Positions 11,509-22,968 are shown, counted from the stretch's first letter. The stretch: DNA of 64,000 nucleotides from Ilex aquifolium (GCA_951799425.1 OX637398.1:15472270-15536269); one strand, 5' to 3'. Notes: a model not told the origin generated them from the letters alone. Made by a program: numbers and translations.

Positions 11509-14490
11509 TTGATGGTCTCTACACGAAACATGAGTAAAAGTCAGATGAATTCTCCAAGGATGCAAAATCCCCAAGAAGTCACCAGTGGAAGACAACCGGA
11601 AAACCTTCATGATTTCGTCCCCACCACTGAAGACGACCCACCTACGGTGGATCCTCCTGCTAACAATGAACTAGACGCCCTTCGCCTGGTCAATCAACGC
11701 TTACTCCAACAAAATGAGGAGCTCTTGAAGCTCTTACAAGGCCCTCAGCAGACGCAACCACCCCGGCAGGGCCCGAATAATCTTCCTCCTAGGGATCAGC
11801 AGTGCCTTGACCCCCTCAGGGAAGCAAACGAAGGAGGAGAAAGCAGTCAAGCACCCCATCAGCCGCCTAGGAGGGGGATCAATGAAGAAGCACAAAGCCA
11901 GAACGAAGGGCTGGAGAGGAATGATTTCCTTCCTTTTCAACAGGAGAGAATGGAGCAATATTGGGAACACCGCTTCAAGGACATCCAGCAAGAGCTCAGC
12001 CACATGAGAGAGGCAGTGAAGGTCAAAACCCCAGTAACAATGGATGCTTTGGTGCAACAAACTGAATCCCCATTCACTCCCGGGGTACTACATTTCCCCC
12101 TTCCTCCGAAGTTCAGAGTGCCTCAGATAGAGGTTTTCGATGGGACAAAAGACCCTGTGGATCACCTCAACACCTACAAAAACCAGATGGAGTTGCACAG
12201 GTACCAGGATCCTGTGCGATGTAGGGTCTTCGCCATCACCCTGAAGGGGTCAATCTTAGCATGGTTCAATAGGCTCCCCCCAGCTTCAATCTCTTCTTTT
12301 AAAGAACTCTCCATTTCCTTTGTGTCTCACTTCATCGGAGCTCGGATCTATAGGAAGCCGAGCTATTATCTATTAAATATAAAGCAAAGGCCTGATGAGA
12401 ACCTGCGATCTTATGTTCAGAGGTTCAATTCAGAATCTCTAATGGTAGATATCCCTGACGAAAAGTTTGCCATTACTGCTTTCATTGCCGGATTAGGAGT
12501 CCAGTCAAAGGATCTCATGTTCTTTATATCAAAGAACCCTCAAGCAAGCATGGCTAAGGTGTTAGCCAAGGCAGAAAAGTACATAAACGGTGAAGAAGCA
12601 CTCATTTCCAAGGTGGGAAGTGCATCCTCACGAAAGGAGAAGGAAAAAGAAGAGAAGAAAAGGGACCGAAGTCCCAGGAAAGAAAAGGGGCGAGAAAGGT
12701 CTCCAATGAGGGATAAAGATCGCTCCCCGAAGAGAAGAGGAAATGTTAGACACCGCTTGGGCCCCATGCAGCCTGAGCTACAGCCTAGATACGGACCTCA
12801 GCGATTCACCCCACTCACCGCCGCTGTATCCCAAGTTCTGTATGAGGTCCAAAACGAGAAGTTCCTAAGGTGGCCACCTCGGATGAAGGTTGATCCAGCA
12901 AAGAGATACCCCACAAAGTATTGTGACTACCACAGGGATCATGGTCACCACACTGATGACTGCATTCAATTAAAGAAGGAGATTGAGTTCTTAATTCAAC
13001 GAGGACAATTGTGTCGCTTTGTGGCCCACGACAACCAGAATCGAGCTCTTCCACCGCTGCCACCTCAACAGCAGGCACCTGCGCCACATCAGCAGCCTCT
13101 AGGTGAGATCAGAGTAATATCTGGAGGATTTGCGAGAGGCGGAGAGTCCAGCTCAGCCAGGAAAGCGCACCTCCGACGAATCAGAGCCGAAAAAGCTCTC
13201 GAAGTGCATATTGTATCCAAAGCACCACGCTTTGACACAGCTATCACTTTTTCAGATTCTGATTTGGAGGGATGTCAATACCCCCATGATGATCCATTGG
13301 TGGTAAGAGTCGTGGTAGCTAACAGGACCGTTCATCGAGTTCTGATCGATAACGGGAGCTCGGCAGACATCATTTTTGCACCTGCCTTCGACAAGATGGA
13401 CATAGGAAGGGAAAAACTCGAACCCGTAAGTACTCACTTGCTAGGATTCTCAGGAGAAAGGGTGCTCCCTCTGGGCTCAATCCAACTCGTGCTCACCCTA
13501 GGTGACCCACCTTGCCAAGCCACCACGACCGTAAAATTCCTAGTAGTTGATGCACCTTCTGCGTACAATATCCTGCTTGGAAGGCCTTCCCTTAATTCTA
13601 TGAGGGCAATCCCGTCCGCCTGTCACTTGGTCGTTAAATTTCCTACAGAAAATGAAATCGGAGCGGTCCGGGGAGATCAGCGTGTAGCAAGAGAATGCTA
13701 CATGGCGTCTGTAAAGATGAAAGAGGTTGAGAACATCCAATTGGATGAACTCGACATGAGGGATGAGCTGGAAACAAGACCAATGCCATCAGAAGAGCTG
13801 GAACCAATTCAGCTTGACAAGGAACCAGAATACCTCGTTTATATTGGGTCCAAGCTGAGCAGAGAGGTCAAAAGCCTTCTCATCCAGTTCTTGAAGAAAA
13901 ATATAGGAGTGTTTGCTTGGAAGCAAGAAGATATGGAAGGTATTGACCCCTCGATCATCACACACAAGCTCAGCGTGAATCCTACCCTCAAACCTATCAA
14001 ACAGAAGCAAAGAAGTTTCGCCTCGGAACGCCAGAAAGCAATCAACGAAGAGGTCGGTAAACTCCTCCACGCAAAGGCCATCAGGGAAGTTGACTACCCT
14101 ACCTGGTTAGCAAATGTGGTTCTTGTCAAAAAAGGCAATGGTAAGTGGCGACTGTGCATCGACTTCACTGATCTTAACCGGGCATGCCCCAAGGACAGCT
14201 TTCCCTTACCTCGGATCGACTTAATAGTGGACGCCACAGCCGGACACGAGCTCCTTAGCTTCATGGACGCCTTCTCAGGTTATAACCAGATCAGGATGGA
14301 TCCCAATGACCAAGAGAAGACCTTCTTTGTGACTGAACAGGGAACATATTGTTATCAGGTCATGCCTTTTGGACTGAAAAACGCTGGAGCCACTTACCAG
14401 CGGTTGGTGAATAGGATGTTCGAAAAGCAGATAGGAGCATCCATGAAAGTTTACATCGACGACATGTTAGTAAAGTCACTGAAGGCATAA
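11509..14490 (+). CDS. Gag-protease-reverse transcriptase (N-terminal part of gag-pol)
   Basis: A 993-codon frame, ended by a TAA (14488-14490) that falls inside the reverse transcriptase. Gag core occupies about residues 200-380 (VFDGTKDPVDHL, GSILAWFNRLPP), followed by a charged Lys/Arg/Glu region at about 365-420. A zinc-knuckle-like C-x2-H-x4-H-x4-C (CDYHRDHGHHTDDC) lies near residue 475. The aspartic protease has LIDNGSSADIIF at about residue 615. Reverse transcriptase runs from about residue 800 with CPKDSFPLPRIDLI, FMDAFSGYNQI and catalytic YIDDM. The frame continues after the stop with the rest of the domain, so the TAA looks like a point mutation. The start is taken at the first of two ATGs 38 bases after the primer-binding site. 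Confidence 0.85.
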   Translation: MMVSTRNMSKSQMNSPRMQNPQEVTSGRQPENLHDFVPTTEDDPPTVDPPANNELDALRLVNQRLLQQNEELLKLLQGPQQTQPPRQGPNNLPPRDQQCLDPLREANEGGESSQAPHQPPRRGINEEAQSQNEGLERNDFLPFQQERMEQYWEHRFKDIQQELSHMREAVKVKTPVTMDALVQQTESPFTPGVLHFPLPPKFRVPQIEVFDGTKDPVDHLNTYKNQMELHRYQDPVRCRVFAITLKGSILAWFNRLPPASISSFKELSISFVSHFIGARIYRKPSYYLLNIKQRPDENLRSYVQRFNSESLMVDIPDEKFAITAFIAGLGVQSKDLMFFISKNPQASMAKVLAKAEKYINGEEALISKVGSASSRKEKEKEEKKRDRSPRKEKGRERSPMRDKDRSPKRRGNVRHRLGPMQPELQPRYGPQRFTPLTAAVSQVLYEVQNEKFLRWPPRMKVDPAKRYPTKYCDYHRDHGHHTDDCIQLKKEIEFLIQRGQLCRFVAHDNQNRALPPLPPQQQAPAPHQQPLGEIRVISGGFARGGESSSARKAHLRRIRAEKALEVHIVSKAPRFDTAITFSDSDLEGCQYPHDDPLVVRVVVANRTVHRVLIDNGSSADIIFAPAFDKMDIGREKLEPVSTHLLGFSGERVLPLGSIQLVLTLGDPPCQATTTVKFLVVDAPSAYNILLGRPSLNSMRAIPSACHLVVKFPTENEIGAVRGDQRVARECYMASVKMKEVENIQLDELDMRDELETRPMPSEELEPIQLDKEPEYLVYIGSKLSREVKSLLIQFLKKNIGVFAWKQEDMEGIDPSIITHKLSVNPTLKPIKQKQRSFASERQKAINEEVGKLLHAKAIREVDYPTWLANVVLVKKGNGKWRLCIDFTDLNRACPKDSFPLPRIDLIVDATAGHELLSFMDAFSGYNQIRMDPNDQEKTFFVTEQGTYCYQVMPFGLKNAGATYQRLVNRMFEKQIGASMKVYIDDMLVKSLKA

Positions 14491-15741
14491 CTCCACATCG
14501 AGCACCTAGCTGAAGCATTCCAGATCCTAAAGGAATACAAGATGAAGCTCAACCCTGCGAAGTGTGCATTCGGGGTCTCAGCAGGAAAGTTTCTGGGTTT
14601 TATAGTTAGCAGCCGAGGAATTGAAGCCAACCCAGAGAAGGTTAGGGCGGTGTTAGATATGCAGTCACCATCCAGCACAAGGGAGGTACAACGCCTGACA
14701 GGTAGAATAGCTGCCTTGAGCCGTTTTGTGTCCAGGTCAAGCGATAAGTGCCAACCATTCTTTCAAGTCTTGAAGAAGGCATTCCAGTGGGATACCAAGT
14801 GCGAAGAAGCATTCAAAGCCCTGAAAAATTATATGAGCTCCCCCCCTGTTTTGGTGAGCCCTTTAGAAGGGGAAGTCCTTACACTCTACCTGACAGTTTC
14901 AGATTTTTCAACAAGCGCAGCGTTGGTTAGGGAGCGAGACAGAGCTCAGCAACCAGTCTACTACTGCAGCAGAGCTCTGAGGGGGGCGGAGGAGAGATAT
15001 CCAAAGATGGAGAAACTCGTTTTAGCTTTGGTTACAACAGCTAGGAGACTTAGGCCCTATTTCCAGGCTCATACCATCGAGGTTCCAACAGACCAGCCAA
15101 TGAAGCAAGTGCTACGTAAGCCGGAATCTTCTGGAAGGTTGGTTAAATGGGCCATAGAGCTCAGTGAGTTTGATATCAGATATAAGACAAGGACTGCCAT
15201 CAAAGGGCAAATTTTGGCAGATTTCATCGCATAATTCACAGCAGCAGCACCTATGGAGATCACGGAGTTAGTACCCGACCTCCCCATATGGAGGCTTTCA
15301 GTGGATGGAGCTGCCAATGCTCAAGGGAGCGGTGCGGGTATAATCCTGATCTCTCCAGATGGAATAGATGTCGAATATGCCCTTAGGTTTGGGTTTAAGG
15401 CTTCAAATAATGAAGCTGAGTATGAAGCTGTCATCGCTGGGCTCAATCTTGTTCATTCTATGGAAGCAGAACAGCTGGAGATCTGCAGTGACTCTCAACT
15501 AGTGGTGAAACAGATGGAGGAACCCTACGAAGCGAGGGGCGAAAAAATGGTCCTTTACCTCAGAAAGGTACGAGAACTAATCAAGAAGTTTGTGCAGGTT
15601 AAGGTCAGACACATTCCCAGGACAGAGAATTCACGAGCAGATGTGTTGGCAAGGTTAGCAACTGCCTCACAAGAAGATTTGGATAGGCTAATACTAGTGG
15701 AGCACCTTCCAGAGCCTTCAGTAAGCATTGAAAAGGAATAA
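14491..15741 (+). pseudogene. Gag-pol continuation: RT thumb, RNase H and second RNase H
   Basis: It is in the same frame as the preceding part. The end of reverse transcriptase (KLNPAKCAFGVSAGKFLGF) is followed by the usual gypsy RNase H (YYCSRALRGAEERYPKMEKL). After a TAA at 15232-15234 comes a second, archaeal-like RNase H (LSVDGAANAQGSGAGI, NNEAEYEAVIAGL, ICSDSQLVVKQM, SRADVLARLA). Two RNase H domains in a row are a hallmark of the Tat lineage. Another in-frame TAA sits at 15739-15741. Both stops lie where related proteins would read on, so they are disabling mutations. Confidence 0.8.
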
Positions 15742-17003
15742 ATGCTACCAATCGTAGCTCAGCCAAGCTGGATGGACCCCATCATAGAATACCTGCAGAA
15801 AGGAACCTTGCCAGACAATGCTAAGGAGGCCTCCAAGCTGAGAACCAGGTTAGCCAGATTTTCTATGCTGCAAGGAAATCTGTACAAACGAGGATTTTCA
15901 GCACCTCTCCTTAAATGCGTGGGAGATGAAGACGCCAATTATATACTCAGAGAAGTACATGAGGGAATATGTGGCAATCACATCGGAGCTCGGGCCTTGG
16001 CAGGAAAAACACTGAGGCAAGGGTATTATTGGCCCACCATGCTCAAGGATGCCACCGAATTGGTCAAGAAATGCAAGACTTGCCAAGAGCATGCCAACAT
16101 TTCCCATTGTCCACCCGAGCTGTTAACCTCGGTGGTAAGCCCATGGCCCTTCCAGCAATGGGGTTTGGACATACTTGGACCCCTCCCACCGGTGTGGGAC
16201 AATGCAAGTTTGCTATCATAGGGGTGGATTACTTCACCAAGTGGGCAGAGGTCGAACCGTTGGCAGCAATCACCGAACAAAAGGTCCAAAACTTCGTTTG
16301 AAAATCTATAGTTTGCAGGTTTGGGGTCCCCAGAGCAGTCGTATCTGACAATGGAAAACAGTTTGACAACCCTAAGTTTAAAAGGTTTTGTGCTGAGCTC
16401 GGGATAAAAAACTACTTCTCAGCTCCAGCACATCCTCAATCCAATGGACAAGCAGAGGTCACCATCAGAACCATAAAGACAGCTCTGAAGACCAAACTAG
16501 AAAACCTTAAAGGCAAGTGGGTGGAGTACATCCCTAAAGTATTATGGGCCTACAAGACCACCGCCAGGTCTGCAACTCAGGAAACCCCATTTGCTTTGGC
16601 TTTTGGAACCGAGGCAGTGGCACCAGTCGAGGTAGGGCTCCAATCGCCTAGGATGGAGTTTGCAGACGCCGAAAACAATGATGAATCTATCCTACTGAAC
16701 CTCGATCTCTTGGATGAAAAGAGAGACAGAGCTCTGCAGCGCGTCCAAAGTTACCAAAGGAAAACTGCAAGATACTACGATAGGAAGGTAAAGCACAGAA
16801 GTTTCAAGGTTGGGGACTTAGTGCTTAGGAGGCTTCTGCTTGCGAGGAAGGATCCCACTCATAGGAAGCTAGGACCCAACTGGGAAGGACCCTATATCAT
16901 ATCAAGAGTAATCAGACCAGGAAACTACGAGCTGCAAACAGAGGAAGGAAAGATCCTACCTCACTCTTGGAATGCCGAGCACCTTAAGAAGTTCTTTCAG
17001 TAA
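15742..17003 (+). pseudogene. Gag-pol continuation: integrase, frameshifted
   Basis: The integrase zinc-binding HHCC region is intact (HEGICGNHIGARAL through CKTCQEHAN). The core begins WGLDILGPLPP. A frameshift at about 16190-16200 moves the rest into another frame. There FAIIGVDYFTKWAE, the second catalytic Asp (VVSDNGKQF) and the catalytic Glu (SNGQAEVT) are recognisable after a TGA at 16299-16301. The C-terminal part (LGPNWEGPYIISRV, LPHSWNAEHLKKFF) ends at a normal stop. The enzyme could not be made intact from this copy. Confidence 0.8.
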
Positions 17004-17102
17004 GTTTTCCTTGTAATAGAGCTATTTTTGATGAAAATAAATGATTTTTTTATTCATCTTCATATGGTTTCCAAAATAAATAAATATATAATAGGCACAT
17101 AT
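17004..17102. other. Short spacer after pol
   Basis: AT-rich sequence between the pol stop codon and the satellite array, with a TTTTTTTATT tract and ATAAATAAATATATAATA. No gene is seen. Confidence 0.5.
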
Positions 17103-17710
17103 GAAACAAGCTCTATAGCTCACGATAAGGTTCTAAGCTTATAAAATTCAAGATGAGTTCTTCAGCTCATAAGCAAACGATAAGCTTCTAAGCTTATAAA
17201 ATTCAAGATGAGCTCTTCAGCTCATAAGCAAACGATAAGCTTCTAAGCTTATAAAATTCAAGATGAGCTCCTCAGCTCATAAACAAAGGATAAGCTTCTA
17301 AGCTTATAAAACTCAAGATGAGCTCTTCAGCTCATAAACAAACGATAAGCTTCTAAGCTTATAAAATTCAAGATGAGCTCTTCAACTCATAAGCAAACGA
17401 TAAGCTTCTAACCTTATAAAATTCAAGATGAGCTCCTCAGCTCATAAACAAATGATAAGCTTCTAAGCTTATAAAATTAAAGATGAGCTCTTCAGCTCAT
17501 AAACAAACGATAAGCTTTTAAGCTTATAAAATTCAAGATAAGCTCCTCAGCTCATAAACAAACGATAAGCTTCTAAGCTTATAGAATTCAAGATGAGCTC
17601 CTCAGCTCATATACAAACAATAAGCTTCCAAGCTTATGAAACTCAAGATAAGCTCCTCGGCTCAGCATCTAAAGCTTAATTCAGAATGAGTTCCTTAGCT
17701 CATCTGATAA
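17103..17710. repeat. 55-bp dimeric satellite, about eleven units
   Basis: The unit repeats every 55 bases (for example CAGCTCATAAGC at 17163 and 17218, CAGCTCATAAAC at 17273). Each unit is two related half-units. One is GAT + GAGCTCTTCAGCTC + ATAAACAAAC. The other is GAT + AAGCTTCTAAGCTT + ATAAAATTCAA. Each half holds a short inverted pair. The array lies between the end of pol and the antisense gene, where Retand-type elements are known to carry tandem repeats. Units decay toward the right end. Confidence 0.9.
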
Positions 17711-17865
17711 GGGATGAGCCCCTCAGCTCATACATGAACATGCACGTTCAAAAAGAAAGATCTGACATTCAAAGAATTCAAGAATACAAGCGTTCAAGAA
17801 AATGTAAAGAGAAACTGAGTTTGGCATTAATCAGAAAAGAAGGGGAGTACAAGGAGGTAGAACTC

Positions 17866-18952
17866 CTAATCCTTCTTAAGCTGTGACTTCAGCTTGGCCA
17901 CTTCCTCCTCCAGGCGAGCATTCTCTTCCTTCAGCTCATCCCTTTCTTGTTCAGCCTTCTAGAGAGAGTCGAGAAGCTTCTGACTTGCTGGGGTAAGAAA
18001 AATAGTGGAAAGAGAGCCAGGTGAGAAGGAGCCATCCCTCTTACGCTTCTTCGAGCTCGCGCCAGTGTCCCCCTCCTCATCAGAGTCCTCTTCCTCGTCA
18101 GATTCAGAGGGAGAGGTCCACGAAGAATAGGGAACGGAGGAAAATTCATATTCAGTAGCCTCAACCCCAAGCAAATAAAGGTTCTCATTCGTCATCAACT
18201 CCGAATAAGTCCTAGGCTCTACAAGCCGCAACTCATCAATATTCATCATCTCTGGAAAATCCAGATCAGGAGGACCTGCACAGCAAGAGTATAATAAGAA
18301 TATATCTTCATGAGAAAAGTTCAAAGGATCTCAGCTTAAGCATACCAATGCGAGAAAAACTCTCCCAGGATCGTGGAATCCTAGCATCAGGACTGCGCAG
18401 CTCAGGAGACCGCCAAGACTTCCCAGAAGCAAAAAATAAGCGTTTAGACCACCCTTCAGGATTGGAAGGAAGGTCTAGAACCAAAAGAGGTGAATTAAAG
18501 TGCCTCCAACGAAAGAAGCTGAAGCAGGGGGCATCGTCTTCCTCGATCTCGAAGAAGTAAAGGAATTCGGCAACAGAAGGGAACCTACCATTGCCATGCA
18601 GGCGCCAAAAGAGGAAGAAGCTGACCATAGCAGCCCATCCTCGAGGAGAAAGGCGAGAGGGGCATAGTCCATAATGGGCAAGAACTCGCCCAATAGAAGG
18701 ATGAATGGGAAGGCGAAGACCCATGTCCATTGCACCCTCAAAAAAACAAACTTCCCCTCGAGAAAGATAGTTGCAAGGCTCGTCAGGGGTAGGAACTCGC
18801 AAAGGCAAGTCAAGGTAAGGGAAGAATCGCTTCTTTATGGCTACCAAATCAGAAGGCTCTAGGGTAGAAGGAGACAAGTAGCGACAATGCCACTTCCATT
18901 CGATTCCGAAGGAAGTGCGTTCCTTGAACAGAGAAGAAACGGAGGCAGCCAT
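17866..18952 (-). pseudogene. Antisense gene A of the Tat element (two exons)
   Basis: It reads on the strand opposite to pol. Exon 1 (18952-18346) begins MAASVSSLFKERTSFGIEWK and contains EVCFFEGAMDMGLRLPIHPS and CPSRLSPRGW. A 70-bp intron (18345-18276) has GTATGC and TGCAG borders and keeps the frame. Exon 2 (18275-17866) carries an acidic serine-rich tract, a basic KKRKRDGS motif that could be a nuclear signal, and a C-terminal coiled coil (KAEQERDELKEENARLEEEV). One in-frame TAG at 17959-17961 interrupts the coiled coil. Related plant proteins are usually annotated as putative plant transposon proteins; the biochemical function is unknown to me. It is a clear paralog of antisense gene B by the CFFE...GLR.P.HP...CPS.LSP pattern. 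Confidence 0.65.
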
Positions 18953-19655
18953 TAAAGATTATGGTGAAGACAGAGAGTGGTCACAAAGAATCAAGAAGAA
19001 ATTCAGAAATATTCCGGCAAAGAAGAAGGAAACACGGGAGATGTCAAAAGCCTTGAGGGATATCGTAAGCTTTTAGGAAACCAAGAACCACATGGAAGGC
19101 AAAGTCGGCGGTCCTTTTGGTTTCCTAATTAATAAAGGTAGTTATGGCTTTGGAAAACAGTTGGGAAAAGGCGGGAAGATAAGTCAGCACAAAGTAACCC
19201 CTCCCAATACATTCAATACAATTGGAAATAAGCGACCCCACCTAAGCAGAATATTCCTCATACTCCTCTGAATCGAGCTCAGCTCGGTTGGCAGCCTGGC
19301 ATCTCCATAGCAAGTCTTTGAGACCTCCAGTTCCAAGAACCGTGCTCACATCAGGATGATGTTTTCCTGATGAGTTCATTAGTTCATCAAAAGAACCTGG
19401 CAGCTCATAAAGTCCATAATCTTGCTTCAAGAAGGACTGAAGCACTTCTCAAAGCAATGGGGGCAAGGGAAGTACAAGGAGAAGAGAATGCAAAGTGAAA
19501 TAGAACCATGATAATTATGCCTCAAATCAAAACCACAACACATCACAATTCAAAACAAAATTCCAGAAATAACTTTTTAAAGTTTGTATTCCAGAACACG
19601 AGTTCGAAGTACATGAAAAAAAGAAAAATAGAATTACATTGACACAAGGAGAGCT
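18953..19655. other. Spacer between the antisense genes
   Basis: No complete gene is seen. An acidic minus-strand frame of 67 codons (19242-19445, ending RAELDSEEYEEYSA) could be a stray exon of either antisense gene, but splice signals tying it in were not convincing. The interval directly upstream of gene A would hold its promoter if it is transcribed. Confidence 0.4.
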
Positions 19656-21399
19656 CTAAGTGTCTGAGGAAGGTGTAATTGAAGGAGTTTGCAACCCTGC
19701 GGATGAGCCCTCAGCAGCAAGCAAAAGAGGAGAACTTCCAGGGGTACCAACTGCATGTGTCTCTGCTCTTGTTGATTCCGAATTTTGAGCAAGGGCCTCA
19801 GTCACAAGGTCAGTTGAGAATGGTGTAGTGGCAGGAACAGCAGGAGTTGCAGTTGGGAGCTCGGGGATTGCAGCAACAGAGCCTGTCCCAGTAGCAAGAT
19901 CTTCAGAAATCTCAGCAGGAGGGATGGACATCTCAACACCTTCTGGGACAACATTTGGAAAAGCCAAGCTATCCCAGAGCTTCAGAAATCTCAGCAGGAG
20001 GGATGGACATCTCAACACCTTCTGGGACAACATTTGGAAAAGCCAAGCTATCCCCCTCGCCATCTGTATCAGTCTCCTCCAGCTCCTCCTCGGTAGGAAT
20101 AGCCAAGTTGAAATCAAGGTCCATATAAGTCTTTATAGCTCGGCGTTTGAAGGAGAGCCATCCAGTGGCCCACTGGGTGGTGACATCATCCCTCAAATCA
20201 GTAATCACACCGTCCTTCTTCTGGACAAGGGCTTTCTGTGCCTCGAGCTCGGTGCAGAGTGCTGCATTAGCCTCAGTCACAATTAGATAATCCTCCTTTA
20301 CACTCTGCAAAGAGCTCTGAGCTTCAAAATCTTCTTGACTGGCTTTAGCCCAAGCCTCAGATTTAAGCTTCAGCTATTCCCTGGATTTTCTCAGCTCATC
20401 CCTAGCTTTCTTTTCTTTTTCGTCAGCGGCATCTTTGGCCTTTTGTAAGCCCTGAAGGGAAGAAGCTTGTCTCTCCAACTCCTCCTTGAAGCTTGTCACC
20501 TGAGCTCGGAGGTCGTCATTGTCAAAAGTGAGCTCAGCAACCTTAAACTCATAAGCTTTTAAAGCTTTGACAGAGCTCTTAGAGGATTGGATCCTATTCA
20601 CCAAACCTTTCACATGGAGAGCCAGCTAAGGACAGGAGAGAAAGCAAGAAAAGATAAGCTTAGGGTTACCACATAAAAAGTAAATGGATATATAAGGAGG
20701 CTAGAACTTACAACAGCTGTCCCCTGAAGAGCTGAGCTGATGGACTCATCAAGAGGCATGGAAGAGGCCTTTTGAACATCAAAGTCGGTAAGAACAGAGG
20801 AAATGGCCCCAGCAGCAAGGTCGTTGTTCTCAAAAAAGGAATCCTCATTCTCTTCCACCTTGGGGCACTTTATTCCATCACCTCCAGTCTCCTTCGGAAG
20901 AGACTCAACAATCTTCCCTGAAGGGCTATAGGTGAAAGCATCAGGTTGAAGGCCAGGGACCAACCTTAAAGCTTCCCTGACCTCAGTCGAGGAAGGAGAA
21001 GCCTCGCTTGGCTCATCTGTTCTACTTGAAGGGGGCTGGATCCCTGATGGCAGGCGGGCCTCAACGTCTGATGGGGGGTTCAACGTATGAGCCTGCTTTG
21101 ATGAGCTCGAAGTTGGAGAAGAAAAGGGCACCCCCAATCTTTGAACCTTAGCCCGAGTAACGGGGCTACTTCCAGAACCGACCACAGCTTTCCGTTTGCC
21201 ACTTTTCCCACTCCTCGATAAGTGGTCGATCTTGGCCTGGAGTTCCTCAGGGGTGAGCTTCATGGCGGAAGAGCCTGAAAGGTCTGAGCCAAAATTATGT
21301 ATATATGAGGAAGCAGGGAGAGAGGCAACACAACCTATTAGAAAAAGGAATTACCTGCTACTTCCTCAGGTCTGACAACAGAAATAGGAGGTGGGGCTT
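19656..21399 (-). pseudogene. Antisense gene B, 3' part (exons 3 to 5)
   Basis: It continues the gene broken by the inner retrotransposon. Exon 3 remainder (21399-21355) ends at a GTAATT donor. Exon 4 (21274-20712) starts after TTTCAG and contains AMKLTPEELQAKIDHLSRSG and a Ser/Pro-rich stretch. Exon 5 (20625-19656) is largely coiled coil (LKAYEFKVAELTFDNDDLRA, DAADEKEKKARDELRK) and then a Ser/Thr/Ala/Pro-rich tail. Intron borders GTAATT..TTTCAG and GTAAGT..CCTTAG preserve the frame. A TAG at 20374-20376 and a 79-bp tandem duplication (not a multiple of three) disrupt exon 5. Function is unknown; coiled coils suggest self-association. Confidence 0.6.
19901..20058. repeat. 79-bp tandem duplication inside antisense gene B
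   Basis: The segment 19901-19979 beginning CTTCAGAAATCTCAGCAGGA is repeated almost exactly at 19980-20058. Because 79 is not a multiple of three, the second copy shifts the reading frame of antisense gene B. One frame ends soon after (stop at about 19969), and the other carries the normal C-terminus to 19656. Confidence 0.9.
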
Positions 21400-22880
21400 T
21401 GTAACGCCCCAAATACCACCCTGGACGGCATTACATTCTAAAACCATTTATACCATGAGAGCAACTAATAAAAACCCATAAATAACAGGGGGTCCTTAAT
21501 TTAACAAAATTTGGGCAGAGTCTCCTTTGCACGGGGAGCTCTACCCAAAACACAACCTGTACAATTATATTACAATTGACCACACCGGGTGCATTTATCC
21601 ATCATAAAATAAACTTTCATTCACCATATATCATATCCACACTATCATTCCAAAAGAATAGGCCAAGCAATGGCATTTACATTCCAAGAGAATTAAAGTG
21701 CACTTGCAGCGGAATAACAAAATATTAGCCTTTACATGATCTCCAAATAAACTCTCTAGTCTAGTACAAAAGAAGCTATATCTCTACATGTCCACCTCGG
21801 GATCTACACTCCCGTCGATCGGAGTCTCCCAATATGCGGGCTCCTCGACTCCCAACTCCTCCTCAAGTATATAATCTGAAAATGTTAGCGGTAGGGGGTG
21901 AGCACGAAGCTCTGTACAAAATTTCTCCCAAACCCAAACAAGGTTTAGAAAACATTTAAAATTCGGTCGGTCTCATTTTCACAAATATAGTATAGAACTT
22001 TTGAAGGAAAACAGGTCATTTAAATAGATCTCCAGTTTAAGGAACCACGGTAATTAAAAGAATAAATGAACACAAGATACCAATAAGAATCAATTCCCAA
22101 AACATAATTCATCCCACCATACACCATTTCCACAAGTTCTTGTGGCATCCCATACTACCCCAAAACTCTTGCAGAAATCGTATTTGGTACAATGAACGAT
22201 AACTCACACTTGAACATTTCCGGCAATATATGTACATGTATCTCAACAATGATGTAAGACATCCACATGAATCGACACATTGAGTAACGTCTTGCCCACA
22301 CCCACACACACATCTTATCAAAGATATCCAACCTTTAGGAAGGGCGTGTACCATACCAATGGCAGTGACGAAATCCAACTCAGGCATTAGTATACTAACC
22401 CTCTTACACGGCACCACATGAGCGATAGTGGTTTAGTCTTACCAAAGCACTAATCCCACTATGAATGGATTAGTCTTACCAAAGCACTAACCCATTCTAC
22501 GACATCTCGTCAAAGGACACCCATGGTCATCCCACACCCATTAGAGATACAACATCAAACCAATTTACCCAATTTATAAGCATATCTCAAAAATCCCCAA
22601 ATATAGCATGCGACATTTTCAATAACCAACTAAGAAAAAAATGCAAGAGATCATTATAAACATCATTTGTTGCACAATATAAAACTATAAGTTTGGAAAG
22701 TGAAAACCAAGGAATTACCAAGAGAAAAGTCCATTTTCCTTACAAATCAATGATTGAATATGAAAAAGAAAGATAAAATGGTTACCAAACCATCACATGG
22801 TTCAAAACATGGCATTGATTACAAAAATATAAAGAATCAAAGATTTCCCTAACACATATCCAAGATTTAGAGAAAGAGAC

Positions 22881-22968
<88 letters not shown>

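Noticed and set aside
11734-12060. Minus-strand frames across gag
   Set aside because: Shadows of the well-supported gag frame; unlike the region after pol, no domain or splice structure supports them.
17103-17710. Hairpin-rich array as a regulatory RNA gene
   Set aside because: It is a tandem satellite; nothing shows a discrete RNA.
22109-22417. Open frames of 84-102 codons repeated in both LTRs (also 27564-27936)
   Set aside because: They are non-coding LTR sequence read on the element strand; the two copies have shifted frames relative to each other because of a small indel and show no domain.
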